Shown here: one piece after another, positions 25,886-34,933 of the stretch
Layout of the letters: every line of letters begins with the position of its first letter
How positions within the stretch are numbered: position 1 is the first letter of the stretch
From: an uncultured Verrucomicrobiota bacterium
GTDB lineage: Bacteria; Verrucomicrobiota; Verrucomicrobiia; Limisphaerales; UBA9464
Direction of reading: 5' to 3'
Length of the DNA: 39,912 nt
NCBI GenBank assembly: GCA_903939515.1
Contig: CAJAHH010000038.1
Location: 1-39,912 of the forward strand
Notes under the pieces: generated by a model
Told to the model about the DNA's origin: nothing
Databases searched by the model: none
The model's input: only the letters and a program-made list of their open reading frames with translations
Program-made: the position numbers and the translations under genes

Positions 25886-27628
25886 TCACGACCTCGGGTG
25901 AGAGGGGACGAATCGGACGGCTTGGCCGGAGCGGCGTTGGACCAAGCGCGGTAGGTCGCGGGGATCGATCCAGCCGATCTTGGGGTAGCCACCGAGGGTG
26001 GGGCCGTCGTGTAGGGTGACGATGGGTTGGCCGTCGGCGGGCACTTGGATCGAGCCCGGCAGCACCGGTTCCGAGATGAGCGAGCCGCCGTTCCACACGA
26101 GGCCACCGGGGGCTGGGGGTTCGGGTGCCGTGTCGGTTCGGCCATGGGTTGGACTCGGGGGAGGCTCCGTCGGTCGGTTGGTGCCAGGCCGGGCGTCCCG
26201 ATCGCTTCGCAGTCGATACCCCACGCGGTCGCATTGGCTAGTGACACGCCACTCGGTTTCGAAGAGGCGGCGTTGGCTTTCTGCGTCGAACTGCTCCCAC
26301 TGCGGACCCGGCCAGACGCGCAGCGGGCCTGTGTCGCGATCGGTGACCCATTGGTCGGGTGAGACGCCGCGCGAGGCGACACCGGCGGGTGGGTGCCAAT
26401 CGCCCGCAAGATTCCGCAAGAGCAGGTCGCCGGATCGCAAGGTGTGACCGATGCCCGCCCGCGGATTCGCGCTGCGACTGCCCAGGAATGCGTTCGCTCG
26501 GAATCCACCGGGCACCGCCAGATACGTCCAGACACCGGAGTCTCCGGGGCCGAAGTTGAGCGACTCGCCGGCGCGGACGCGGAAGGCCCGATAGGGAGCC
26601 TGTCCCCGCGGATGCGAGCCGCCGCACACCGCGATCCAGCCGTCGCGCAGGGCTTCCAGGCGTTGGCCTTGGAGACAGAGTTCCAGCACGGGGGCGTCCG
26701 GGAGGTTGTCGAGCAGGCGATTGGCCCAGGCAGCGGTGAGCGGATCCATCGTTCCGCTCGTCGGCACGCCGAAGCGCCGGAAGCCTTGCCGGCCGGTGTC
26801 TTGAAGGCTCATCCCGAGACCGGGTTCTAGGATTCGCAAGACAGGCTCGCCCTCTGGAGAACCGGCTCGATTCGACACGGCGGTCGTCACCAGGGCCGCA
26901 TCCGGAGACCCGGGTAAAAGTCCGCCTTCAGACGGAATCGAGGCTTCGGTCCCGGGAGGTCCGTCGATCGGCACGAAGCGCACCCGGTTGCCGGCCCGCA
27001 ATCCGAACATTTTCTCCAAGTCGCTGGTGTGCGGATCGAAAAGCACCGTGGAGGTTTGGCCGATAATGTTCCAACCGCCCGGGCTGGGGATGCTGTAAAT
27101 ACCGGTGTGGTCTCCTCCGACGGCCACGCTGCCGGCCGGCACCCGTGGGCGAGGGGTGGCCAGTCGCGGAGTGGCCAGCGCGGTATCTAAGCCACCGAGG
27201 TAGGGGAACCCGGGCGCGAAGCCGAGACAAAGCACCCGGTAGCAGCCCTGATGATGACGCTCGATCACCGCTTCCGGGCTCAGGCCGGAATGACGGGCCA
27301 CGCGCTCCAGATCCGGCCCGCCGTAGTGCACGGGGATCTCCACGCAACGATCGGGTTCCGACGTCGCTGGCTGAGCGATCGCCTGTTCCACGAGTCGCTG
27401 TGCTGTAGCCCGATCGAGGGGTCGGGCCTCGGGGTGGAAGTCCAGTAGCAAGGTAGTGGGGGCGGGGATGATCTCACGAATCTGAGACCCGCCTTGTGAG
27501 GCCAGAGAACGGGCCAAGGCCGCAGCCAACGATCGTCCGCGCAGGAACGCCGCCTCATCGGCGCGCTCGGCGAAGCGCACACACCAGGCGTGGGAGCCAT
27601 AGGCGGTCAAGGTCGGGACCATTTGCAT
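25886..27628 (-). CDS. Fused 5-oxoprolinase subunits PxpB-PxpC
   Basis: A 580-residue fusion. Residues about 1-215 are PxpB (KipI/AHS1): CYRVLCLGFAPGFPYLGGLD, RVPAGSVAVGGDHTGIYSIPSPGGWNIIG. After a linker, residues about 255-575 are PxpC (KipA/AHS2): LRILEPGLGMSLQDTGRQG, FGVPTSGTMDPLTAAWANRLL, and the end GYPKIGWIDPRDLPRLVQ. With PxpA it forms an ATP-dependent 5-oxoprolinase. Fused B-C forms exist and are often called 5-oxoprolinase/urea amidolyase family proteins. ATG 27628 (MQMVPTL) is chosen; the frame continues upstream only as antisense to the esterase. pxpA lies 6 kb away, across a toxin-antitoxin pair and the ankyrin gene. Confidence 0.92.
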   Translation of the reverse strand: MQMVPTLTAYGSHAWCVRFAERADEAAFLRGRSLAAALARSLASQGGSQIREIIPAPTTLLLDFHPEARPLDRATAQRLVEQAIAQPATSEPDRCVEIPVHYGGPDLERVARHSGLSPEAVIERHHQGCYRVLCLGFAPGFPYLGGLDTALATPRLATPRPRVPAGSVAVGGDHTGIYSIPSPGGWNIIGQTSTVLFDPHTSDLEKMFGLRAGNRVRFVPIDGPPGTEASIPSEGGLLPGSPDAALVTTAVSNRAGSPEGEPVLRILEPGLGMSLQDTGRQGFRRFGVPTSGTMDPLTAAWANRLLDNLPDAPVLELCLQGQRLEALRDGWIAVCGGSHPRGQAPYRAFRVRAGESLNFGPGDSGVWTYLAVPGGFRANAFLGSRSANPRAGIGHTLRSGDLLLRNLAGDWHPPAGVASRGVSPDQWVTDRDTGPLRVWPGPQWEQFDAESQRRLFETEWRVTSQCDRVGYRLRSDRDARPGTNRPTEPPPSPTHGRTDTAPEPPAPGGLVWNGGSLISEPVLPGSIQVPADGQPIVTLHDGPTLGGYPKIGWIDPRDLPRLVQRRSGQAVRFVPSHPRS

Positions 27629-27745
27629 CGCTTTGAACTCCCAGCCCCGGCCTAGTCGAGCGTTTTGTTCACTTCGGGTGCTAAACCGACCCAGGTCGGA
27701 TGCCGCCGGTGGGTCGGGAGTATCGTCTCGAGGAGCCCGATGGCT

Positions 27746-27782
27746 GGGGACAGGCTCATTGGGAAGGGTCGGGAGACAGGCT
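27746..27782. repeat. Paired GGGGACAGGCT / GGGAGACAGGCT motifs
   Basis: GGGGACAGGCT at 27746-27756 and GGGAGACAGGCT at 27771-27782, the second containing GACAG-G-CTGTC as an inverted repeat (27775-27785). They lie in the divergent spacer between pxpBC and the esterase and match the arrays at the left end of the window. Confidence 0.75.
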
Positions 27783-27911
27783 GTCCGTGACGGGGCGTGA
27801 ATGGATTGCGGACCAGATTCTGGGCTTGGGTTTCCGGCTTGTCTGCGGCCTCGAGCTGGAGAAACGTCTGGATCTCCCTCGATCCGTCGAACCCTCACGC
27901 CTATCCCTGTC

Positions 27912-29294
27912 ATGAAACGAATGCTCCTGTTCTTCGCTGCTCTGGGCTTGCTCATTGCTCCGCTCACCGCCGCCGTGCGCCTGCCCGCGGTCATCGGTTC
28001 GCACATGGTGCTCCAGCAGCATACCAATGTCACCCTGTGGGGGTGGGCCGGGGCCGCCGAGACGGTGACCGTGTCGGTCAGCTGGTCTACGAATACATGG
28101 AAAGCCACTGCCTCCAACGGCGGGCGCTGGGCGACCGAGATCCAGACCCCGCAGGCCGGCGGACCTCACACCCTGCGAATTAAGGGTAGCACTGAGATCG
28201 TGCTCGAGGATGTGCTGGTCGGCGAGGTGTGGGTTTGCAGCGGCCAGAGCAACATGGAGTGGTCGGGCGATCAGGGACTGCGCCAGTCCAAGGAGGAGTC
28301 CCCGCGGGCCACGAACTCCATGATCCGGTTCTTTTACATACCGAAGGCCACGTCCGAGACACCGCAGGATCACTTGACGGCCCGATGGGTCGTTTGCACC
28401 CCGGAGGAGATGCTTCACTTCAGTGCGATTGGCTATTTCTTCGGCAAGCGCCTCAACGAGAAGCTGGCAGTGCCCGTGGGCCTGATTAACAGCAACTGGG
28501 GCGGTACTCCAGCGGAGGTCTGGACGCCCCGCGGCATTATTGAAGACGACCCGGACCTCCGGGCCGGCGCCGCGAAAATTAAGCCCTTCCCCTGGTGGCC
28601 GCACGAGCCGGGGTTGGCGTTCAATGCCATGATTCACCCCATCACCCAATTCCGCATCGCCGGCGTCATTTGGTATCAGGGCGAGAGCAACGTCTCTACC
28701 CACGGCACCTACCGGAAGCTCTTCACCCGGATGATCGACGGTTGGCGCGCGGCGTGGAAATCCGAGCTGCCGTTCTACTTCGCCCAAATCGCCCCGTACA
28801 CCTACGACGACCCGACCCGGGCGGCCTTCCTGCGCGAGGCGCAAACCCTGGCGGCGGCGCATCCCAAGACCGGCATGGTAGTTACCAGCGACCTGGTGGA
28901 CAACGTGAAGGACATTCACCCGCAGATGAAGCGTGAGGTGGGTGATCGACTGGCCCATTATGCCTTGGCCGAGACCTATGGTGTGACAGGTCTGAATCAC
29001 CGCAGTCCGACGTACCGCTCGCATCGCATCGATGGATCATCGGTCCGGGTGGAGTTCGACTCGGTACCCACGATGTTGATCTCGCGCGGGGGCCCGCCCA
29101 CGCACTTCAAGGTCGCTGGTTCTGATGGCCGGTTCGTCGACGGCACGGCGGTGATCGAGGGCAAGTCGGTCGTGGTCTCCAGCCCAGAGGTGCCCACCCC
29201 GGTTGCTGTCCGCTTCGCCTTCGCGTGCGATGCCATCCCCAACCTGTTCACGGCCGAAGGGATGCCGGTAAACCTGTTCCGCACGGATCGCTGA
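27912..29294 (+). CDS. Sialate O-acetylesterase-like exported esterase
   Basis: A 460-residue SGNH/SASA-type esterase, expected to remove O-acetyl groups from sialic acids or from other acetylated sugars. The signal peptide is [20 protein letters not shown]. The nucleophile block [14 protein letters not shown] puts Ser113 in GQSNM; the glycine/asparagine oxyanion region is [13 protein letters not shown], and the QGESN block ([11 protein letters not shown]) is also intact. The catalytic His is probably in the later [13 protein letters not shown] block, which fits the usual D-x-x-H. It starts in the divergent spacer against pxpBC. Substrate is inferred from the family only; in PVC bacteria many such enzymes act on plant or algal polysaccharides. 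Confidence 0.9.
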   Translation: MKRMLLFFAALGLLIAPLTAAVRLPAVIGSHMVLQQHTNVTLWGWAGAAETVTVSVSWSTNTWKATASNGGRWATEIQTPQAGGPHTLRIKGSTEIVLEDVLVGEVWVCSGQSNMEWSGDQGLRQSKEESPRATNSMIRFFYIPKATSETPQDHLTARWVVCTPEEMLHFSAIGYFFGKRLNEKLAVPVGLINSNWGGTPAEVWTPRGIIEDDPDLRAGAAKIKPFPWWPHEPGLAFNAMIHPITQFRIAGVIWYQGESNVSTHGTYRKLFTRMIDGWRAAWKSELPFYFAQIAPYTYDDPTRAAFLREAQTLAAAHPKTGMVVTSDLVDNVKDIHPQMKREVGDRLAHYALAETYGVTGLNHRSPTYRSHRIDGSSVRVEFDSVPTMLISRGGPPTHFKVAGSDGRFVDGTAVIEGKSVVVSSPEVPTPVAVRFAFACDAIPNLFTAEGMPVNLFRTDR

Positions 29295-29413
29295 ATCGGC
29301 CTCTCAAAGGGCGGGGTTCATGGTCCTGGGAATCGACTTTGAAGCCGGGAGCTTTAAAGTGGGTGCAGTCACGGTGCAGCAGTGGGTGCTCAGCCAGTGA
29401 TTCAACTTCGGAC

Positions 29414-30247
29414 TTGAACCCTCAGGCTTCATCCTCCCGATCGCGCCGGTCGCCCCGTTGGTCCGGGGGTGCTGGTGCGTCTGTCTCGATACGTTCGTCC
29501 CGATCATTCCGCTCGGCCTTCACGCTCATCGAGCTGCTGGTGGTCATCGCCATTATAGCCATCTTGGCCGCGCTGCTGTTGCCCTCGTTGTCGCGGGCCA
29601 AGACCGCCGCCCTAAGCACCCGCTGCAAAAGCAATTTGCATCAAGTCGGCTTGGCCTTGTCGATGTACCGCATCGATCATCGTGTGTTCCCGCACACGGT
29701 GGATGCCAATACCACCAACACCTGGTTCACGGCGATTATGCCGGACCTCGCGCGCAGCACAAACGTCCTGAAATGCCCCACCTTCAAGGGCGAATGGCCT
29801 CTGGAGCAGTCCATCGTCTGGGCCTTCGGCAATGCCTACATGCGCGGCCCCACCGGGCCCGACAAGCAGGTGGGTGTGAGCTACGGCTACAACGGCTTCG
29901 GCGTTGGATCGGTCAACAAGACCTTGTGGTATGAAAACCTGGGTCTGGGATTTGTGGTGAGTCCGGGGCAAGAGGTGGCCCAGGTGCCCGAGGAGCGTGT
30001 CGCAGCCCCATCGGACATGATCGCCATCGCTGATTCCATGCCGCAGCCGGGGTACCTCCAGTACTTTTCATTCCTTCTGTCCATTAGCAGCGAACCCTCG
30101 AAGGAGCGCCACAATGGCGGAGCCAACATTTTGTTCACCGATGGCCACGCCGCCAGCCAGCGGAACTCCCAACTCGTGGAAGACACCGAGTCCAATCGCC
30201 GCCGCTGGAATCTCGATCACCAACCGCATCTCGAGGTTTCCTTTTAA
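29414..30247 (+). CDS. Prepilin-type protein with H-X9-DG motif
   Basis: A second pseudopilin-like protein: [25 protein letters not shown] is the cleavage site plus helix, and [15 protein letters not shown] near the C terminus is the H-X9-DG motif. The frame has no in-frame ATG close to the leader, so translation must begin at a non-ATG codon. TTG 29414 gives a basic leader of about 35 residues; GTG 29363, with GGGAG upstream, would give about 52. The true start is unresolved. It follows the esterase and overlaps nothing confidently. The DUF1559-like body shows [14 protein letters not shown]. The function is a small exported fibre-like or globular protein of unknown job. Confidence 0.85.
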   Translation: MNPQASSSRSRRSPRWSGGAGASVSIRSSRSFRSAFTLIELLVVIAIIAILAALLLPSLSRAKTAALSTRCKSNLHQVGLALSMYRIDHRVFPHTVDANTTNTWFTAIMPDLARSTNVLKCPTFKGEWPLEQSIVWAFGNAYMRGPTGPDKQVGVSYGYNGFGVGSVNKTLWYENLGLGFVVSPGQEVAQVPEERVAAPSDMIAIADSMPQPGYLQYFSFLLSISSEPSKERHNGGANILFTDGHAASQRNSQLVEDTESNRRRWNLDHQPHLEVSF

Positions 30248-30272
30248 TTCCGACTCGGGCTCTATCGGCGGC

Positions 30273-31148
30273 GTGCATCCCCGTTGGAAATCCCTTCCCG
30301 CACTCTTGGCCGTCGTCTTGAGCATTTCGGGACTTTCTGTTTTTTCTGCAGAACCGGCCGCGCCGCCCAAACTTCCGCTCTGGCCCGGCCAGGCTCCGGA
30401 TGGCTCCGGCGGTTTGGTGAGCCCGGAAAACTCCGGCCTGACCGTCCATCCGGCCCCGAAGCCCAACGGCATGGCCGTGGTCATTTGTCCGGGCGGTGGC
30501 TATGGCGGAGTGGTGACCGGGCCAGAGGGACACGGGATCGCGCGCTGGCTCAATTTGCACGGCATCATGGGCGTCGTACTGGAATATCGCCTGCCTGCGG
30601 GCCGATCGAAGGTGCCGCTTTTGGATGCCCAACAGGCCATCCGCACCGTCCGACTGAACGCCCGCCAATGGCAGGTGGATCCGAAGCGGGTGGGCATCAT
30701 CGGTTTTTCTGCCGGCGGTCATTTGGCGGCCACGGCGAGTACGCAGTTTGACTTGGGCAAACCCGAAGCCGCCGAGACGATCGCGGGTCAGAGTTCTCGG
30801 CCGGATTTCACGATTCTAATTTACCCTGTGGTTTCCTTGGGAGAACTCGGTCACGGAGGTTCTCGCGACAATCTCTTGGGCAAGAAACCCACCTTGGAGG
30901 AAATCCAACGGTTCTCCTGCGAACGGCAAGTTACCCGGCAGACGCCTCCTGCATTCCTGGCTCACGCCGTGGATGATCAGGCGGTGCTCATCGACAACAG
31001 CCGTCTTTATTACAAGGCACTTCAGGCTCAAGGGGTTTCCAGCAAGCTCATCGAATTGCCCGACGGCGGCCACGGCCTCCATGGCTATCAGGGCGCTTCG
31101 TGGGACACTTGGCAGCGGGAGGCGATTCTGTGGCTGAAGCAGCGTTGA
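30273..31148 (+). CDS. Exported alpha/beta hydrolase (acetyl xylan esterase/lipase-like)
   Basis: A 291-residue alpha/beta hydrolase. It starts at GTG 30273, which opens a signal peptide (VHPRWKSLPALLAVVLSISG). The oxyanion region is VICPGGGYGGVV, the nucleophile Ser146 lies in GFSAGGHLAA, the acid is probably in HAVDDQAVLIDNS and the catalytic His in LPDGGHGLHG. These match esterases of the acetyl-xylan or feruloyl esterase type that remove groups from plant polysaccharides. The substrate is not proven. The frame extends back to 30114 but over the prepilin gene, so that start is rejected. Confidence 0.87.
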   Translation: MHPRWKSLPALLAVVLSISGLSVFSAEPAAPPKLPLWPGQAPDGSGGLVSPENSGLTVHPAPKPNGMAVVICPGGGYGGVVTGPEGHGIARWLNLHGIMGVVLEYRLPAGRSKVPLLDAQQAIRTVRLNARQWQVDPKRVGIIGFSAGGHLAATASTQFDLGKPEAAETIAGQSSRPDFTILIYPVVSLGELGHGGSRDNLLGKKPTLEEIQRFSCERQVTRQTPPAFLAHAVDDQAVLIDNSRLYYKALQAQGVSSKLIELPDGGHGLHGYQGASWDTWQREAILWLKQR

Positions 31149-31185
31149 AGGCCTCTTCGGTCTCGACCAATCTTTCCGCTCCGCC

Positions 31186-34100
31186 ATGCCCGTTAACCGA
31201 TCTAGAACCGTGGGTCTAGCCAGCCAGATCTTCCATTGGTTGGTCTTGGGTTTCCTTGTGGCCGCCGGAACTCTGGCATTGTCGGGAGCTGAGGCTCAGG
31301 TGCGTGCCACGGCCTTGCCGGGGATCTCGGGCCAGCGGTCGGGGTTCACATTGATGGATCCGGCGATCACCGGTGTGACGTTCACCAACCGCCTGACAGG
31401 TGACGCTTACTTTACCAATGCGGTGGCGCACAATGGCTCGGGCGTAGCGATCGGAGATGTGGACGGCGACGGCCGCCCGGACGTGTACCTTTGCAGCCTC
31501 CATGGCACCAACCAGTTGTATCGCAACCTGGGCCAGTGGCGCTTCGAGCCCATGCCCTTGGGCGACGCTGCGTGCCTGGGTCAGATGTCCACCGGCGCGG
31601 TATTGGTCGATGTGGACGGCGATTCGGACCTAGACCTGCTGGTCAACGGCATCGCCGCAGGCACGCGACTCTTCCTCAATGACGGTCACGGTCGCTGGAC
31701 TGAAAAACGCGACAGCGGCCTGTACCGCCACACCACCGGCACCTCGATGGCTCTGGCCGACATGGATGGTGATGGAGACCTCGACCTCTACTGTGTCCAT
31801 TACATTGATGTGATGCACATGATCGACCCCTCGACGCGCTTCGCCATGAGCCAGCAGGGAGGGCGTTGGGTGGTCAGCCAGGTCAACGGCATCCCCACCA
31901 CCGATCCCCGTTTTCGAGATCGTTTCGAAGTAATGCCAGACGGCGAAGTGGTCGAACTGCCCGAAGCCGATGCGCTCTACCGCAACGACGGTCACGGACG
32001 TTTCACGCCGGTGCAGGCCGAGTCGGGTGTTTTTCTTGATGACCAAGGCAAGCCTGAGCCCATGACTCGGGACTGGGGTCTGGCCGTGGTCTTCCGCGAC
32101 CTCGATGGGGACGGATCCCCGGATCTTTACGTCTCCAACGATTTCGCCTCTCCGGATCGGCTTTGGTTCAATGACGGGCGTGGTCACTTTCGTGCAGCCC
32201 CGGCCCAAACGTTGCGACACACATGCTTCAACTCCATGGGCATCGATGTGGCGGATGTGGACCGCGATGGCCATGACGACATTTTGGTAGTGGATCTCTT
32301 GGCCACCCGCCACGAGCGGCGCCTGCGCCAGTTGGGTAAGACTCCGCCGGATCCGGTTGCTCGCGAGAGCCGGGCCGGTCGGCCCCAATTCAATCGGAAC
32401 ATGCTCTTCCTCGGACGACCCGGAGGGCGCTATGTCGAGGCGGCCTTGAGCGCCGGCCTCGCGGCCAGTGATTGGAGTTGGTGCCCCGTCTTCCTGGATG
32501 TCGATCTCGACGGCTACGAAGACTTACTGGTCTCTAATGGCTTCGAATATGACCTGATGGATCAGGACACCCAAGACCGGGTGAAGGACCCCAGCCGCAC
32601 CCTCTCCCCGGAACAAAGGAAGCGATGGATGAAACTGTATCCCGAGTGGCGTACGGCCAACCTGGCCTTTCGTAATCGGGGTGATGGCACCTTCGAGCCC
32701 AAGTCTGCCGAGTGGGGTTTCCGCGAGGAGGGCTTGGCCTTCGGCATGGCGCTGGGCGACCTCGATCAAGACGGGGATTTGGACCTGGTGGTCAACCGTA
32801 TGAATGGCTCGGTTGAGGTGCACCGCAACGACGCCACCGCGCCCCGTATCGCTGTGGAACTCAAGGGTCGGGCCCCCAACACGGCGGGCCTCGGAGCCAA
32901 GATCCGCCTAATTTCCCCAACCGTGTCTCAAGCTCAGGAACTGGTGGCCGGCGGACGGTATCTCTCGGGCGACCAAGCCCTCCGGGTCTTCGCCGTTCCA
33001 GCACTTGTAGGCACGAACCCCGCGTCGGTGCTGGAGGTCCGCTGGCGCAGTGGAGCGATCAGCCGCATCGAACGGCCCTTGGCCAACCATCGGTATGAGG
33101 TGTCCGAACCGACCGACCACCCCTCATCGCCGTCTCCGGTTCGACCGGCATTGCCCACGCCGCTCTTCGAAGACGTCAGCGCTCTCCTGGGGGCGGCACC
33201 TGGCGGGGAACCCTTCGACGACACGCTCATCCAACCGCTCATTCCGCACCGCATGAGCCGACAAGGCCCCGGGTTGGCATGGACCGACCTCGATGGCGAC
33301 GGTTGGGAGGACCTCGTCCATGGGGCCCGCCGCGGCGGTCGATCCATCGTCTTCAAGAACTTGCAGGGAAAGGGGTTTTCTCGCACCGAGGGCCCCGAAT
33401 CCCCGGGAGGCCAGCGCGGCGTGGCGGCGTGGTCCGATGGCCTCGGTGGCCGGCACTGGCTGGCTTCGGCCGTGCACCTCAATGCCCGCGGCGAAACCGT
33501 CGGGCAATTGATAGTAAACCCGGCCGCCTCGGGTGCAGCGCCACGCACCATAGAGATTGGCCCGGACTTCAACGGCCCTTTGGCTGTGGGCGACGTGGAC
33601 GGCGATTCCGACCTGGACGTAGTGGTGGGCGGGCAATTTCGGTTGGGGCGCTATCCCGAGGCGGTCCCGACCACGGTGTGGATGAATGAAGGCGGGGTGC
33701 TGCAGGGAGCCCCGGCCTGGGGTCGTCCGATGTCCCGCGCGGGTTGTGTGAACGGAGCCACACTGGTGGACCTCGATGGCGACGGTGACCTCGACCTGGC
33801 CTTGGCAGTCGAATGGGAGCCGGTGCGTCTCTTCCGCAATGAGGGTGGCCAGTTCCGCGACATGACCGCACCGATGCGCCTGGCGGGCCGGACCGGATGG
33901 TGGCAGGGGATAGCGGCGGGAGACTTCGACGGCGATGGACGCATGGATTTGGCGGTGGCCAACGTCGGTCGCAATACCGCCTATGCCTTGTTTAGCCCGG
34001 GCCCCATCCGCCTGTATCACGGCGAGTGGAATACCCCGGGCCGTGTCGAGTTGTTGGAGGCCTGGCAGCGCGAGGGCGCCTGGCTGCCCATTAAAAATCG

Positions 34101-34875
34101 CACCCAACTCACAGCCAGCCTGCCAGACCTTCCCGCTCGATTCCCGACCCACGAAGCCTTCGGTCGGGCCGATGTGCCGCAGGTCCTGGGAGAATCGGCG
34201 GCTCGGGCGAACTTCTTGGAGGCCGTTGAGTTCGATTCCGGTGTCTTTCTCAACCGCACCAATCGCTTTGAATGGCGTCCCTTTTCCCGTGAGGCGCAGT
34301 GGGCTCCCGCCAGTTCAGTGAATGTCGCCGACGTCGATGGCGATGGGTTTGAGGACGTTTTTCTCAGTCAAAATCGTTCGGACCTCCTTCCGGAATATTC
34401 GCGCGACGACGCGGGCAGCGGACTCTGGTTGCGGGGACGTGGCGACGGAAGTTTCCAAGCCATAGACCCCGCGGTTTCCGGCATTCGCATCGATGGCGAA
34501 CAGCGGGCCGCGGCCCTGGCTGACTTCGACCACGATCGACGGATCGATGTGGTGGTGTCGCAAATCAACGGACCCACCGTTCTCTGGGCCAATCGTGGTG
34601 CCCGGCCGGGCCTGCGTGTGGTGCTCGAAGGCCCTCCGGCCAACCCGGAGGCCATCGGGGCACAGGTGCGCTTGCGATTCGCCGATGGCCACAGCGGCCC
34701 AGTGCGTGCCGTCCAGGGAGGCAGCGGCTTCGGGTCGCAGGATGCGGCTCCGCTGTTAATGGGGATACCCCGCACGGCGGCAGCCGTTTGGGTGCGCTGG
34801 CCCGGAGGACGCGAGCAGGAGGTTCCAGTACGCCCCGACCAGACCGAGGTGCGGATCCGCTGGGTAAGTCCGTGA
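31186..34875 (+). CDS. CRTAC1-like FG-GAP/VCBS repeat protein with ASPIC/UnbV-type domains
   Basis: An exported protein of 1229 residues with a signal peptide (about residues 13-36). Thirteen DxDxDGxxD calcium-loop motifs mark FG-GAP/VCBS propeller blades, including DVDGDGRPDVYL, DVDGDSDLDLLV, DMDGDGDLDLYC, DLDGDGSPDLYV, DLDGDGWEDLVHG and DFDHDRRIDVVVS. An ASPIC/UnbV-type block lies in the middle (VELKGRAPNTAGLGAKIRLIS) and a similar one at the end (LRVVLEGPPANPEAIGAQVR). The protein thus looks like two CRTAC1-like halves joined in line. Calcium-stabilised and outer-surface adhesion or assembly roles are known for the type; the partner is unknown. Confidence 0.9.
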   Translation: MPVNRSRTVGLASQIFHWLVLGFLVAAGTLALSGAEAQVRATALPGISGQRSGFTLMDPAITGVTFTNRLTGDAYFTNAVAHNGSGVAIGDVDGDGRPDVYLCSLHGTNQLYRNLGQWRFEPMPLGDAACLGQMSTGAVLVDVDGDSDLDLLVNGIAAGTRLFLNDGHGRWTEKRDSGLYRHTTGTSMALADMDGDGDLDLYCVHYIDVMHMIDPSTRFAMSQQGGRWVVSQVNGIPTTDPRFRDRFEVMPDGEVVELPEADALYRNDGHGRFTPVQAESGVFLDDQGKPEPMTRDWGLAVVFRDLDGDGSPDLYVSNDFASPDRLWFNDGRGHFRAAPAQTLRHTCFNSMGIDVADVDRDGHDDILVVDLLATRHERRLRQLGKTPPDPVARESRAGRPQFNRNMLFLGRPGGRYVEAALSAGLAASDWSWCPVFLDVDLDGYEDLLVSNGFEYDLMDQDTQDRVKDPSRTLSPEQRKRWMKLYPEWRTANLAFRNRGDGTFEPKSAEWGFREEGLAFGMALGDLDQDGDLDLVVNRMNGSVEVHRNDATAPRIAVELKGRAPNTAGLGAKIRLISPTVSQAQELVAGGRYLSGDQALRVFAVPALVGTNPASVLEVRWRSGAISRIERPLANHRYEVSEPTDHPSSPSPVRPALPTPLFEDVSALLGAAPGGEPFDDTLIQPLIPHRMSRQGPGLAWTDLDGDGWEDLVHGARRGGRSIVFKNLQGKGFSRTEGPESPGGQRGVAAWSDGLGGRHWLASAVHLNARGETVGQLIVNPAASGAAPRTIEIGPDFNGPLAVGDVDGDSDLDVVVGGQFRLGRYPEAVPTTVWMNEGGVLQGAPAWGRPMSRAGCVNGATLVDLDGDGDLDLALAVEWEPVRLFRNEGGQFRDMTAPMRLAGRTGWWQGIAAGDFDGDGRMDLAVANVGRNTAYALFSPGPIRLYHGEWNTPGRVELLEAWQREGAWLPIKNRTQLTASLPDLPARFPTHEAFGRADVPQVLGESAARANFLEAVEFDSGVFLNRTNRFEWRPFSREAQWAPASSVNVADVDGDGFEDVFLSQNRSDLLPEYSRDDAGSGLWLRGRGDGSFQAIDPAVSGIRIDGEQRAAALADFDHDRRIDVVVSQINGPTVLWANRGARPGLRVVLEGPPANPEAIGAQVRLRFADGHSGPVRAVQGGSGFGSQDAAPLLMGIPRTAAAVWVRWPGGREQEVPVRPDQTEVRIRWVSP

Positions 34876-34933
34876 CGCAGCGTTTCCCAACGGGAGGTTG
34901 AATGCGGCTTGGTGGCTGAGGCATCGTTCCGAC

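Noticed and set aside
25886-27628. KipI-KipA sporulation regulator
   Set aside because: The sequence matches both names, but with pxpA and ggt in the window a 5-oxoprolinase role is the better reading.
27756-29024. 422-residue minus-strand frame
   Set aside because: It is antisense to the sialate O-acetylesterase, whose catalytic blocks are intact.
33124-34152. 342-residue minus-strand frame
   Set aside because: It is antisense to the FG-GAP protein; the regular Asp-rich codons opposite explain the long open frame.
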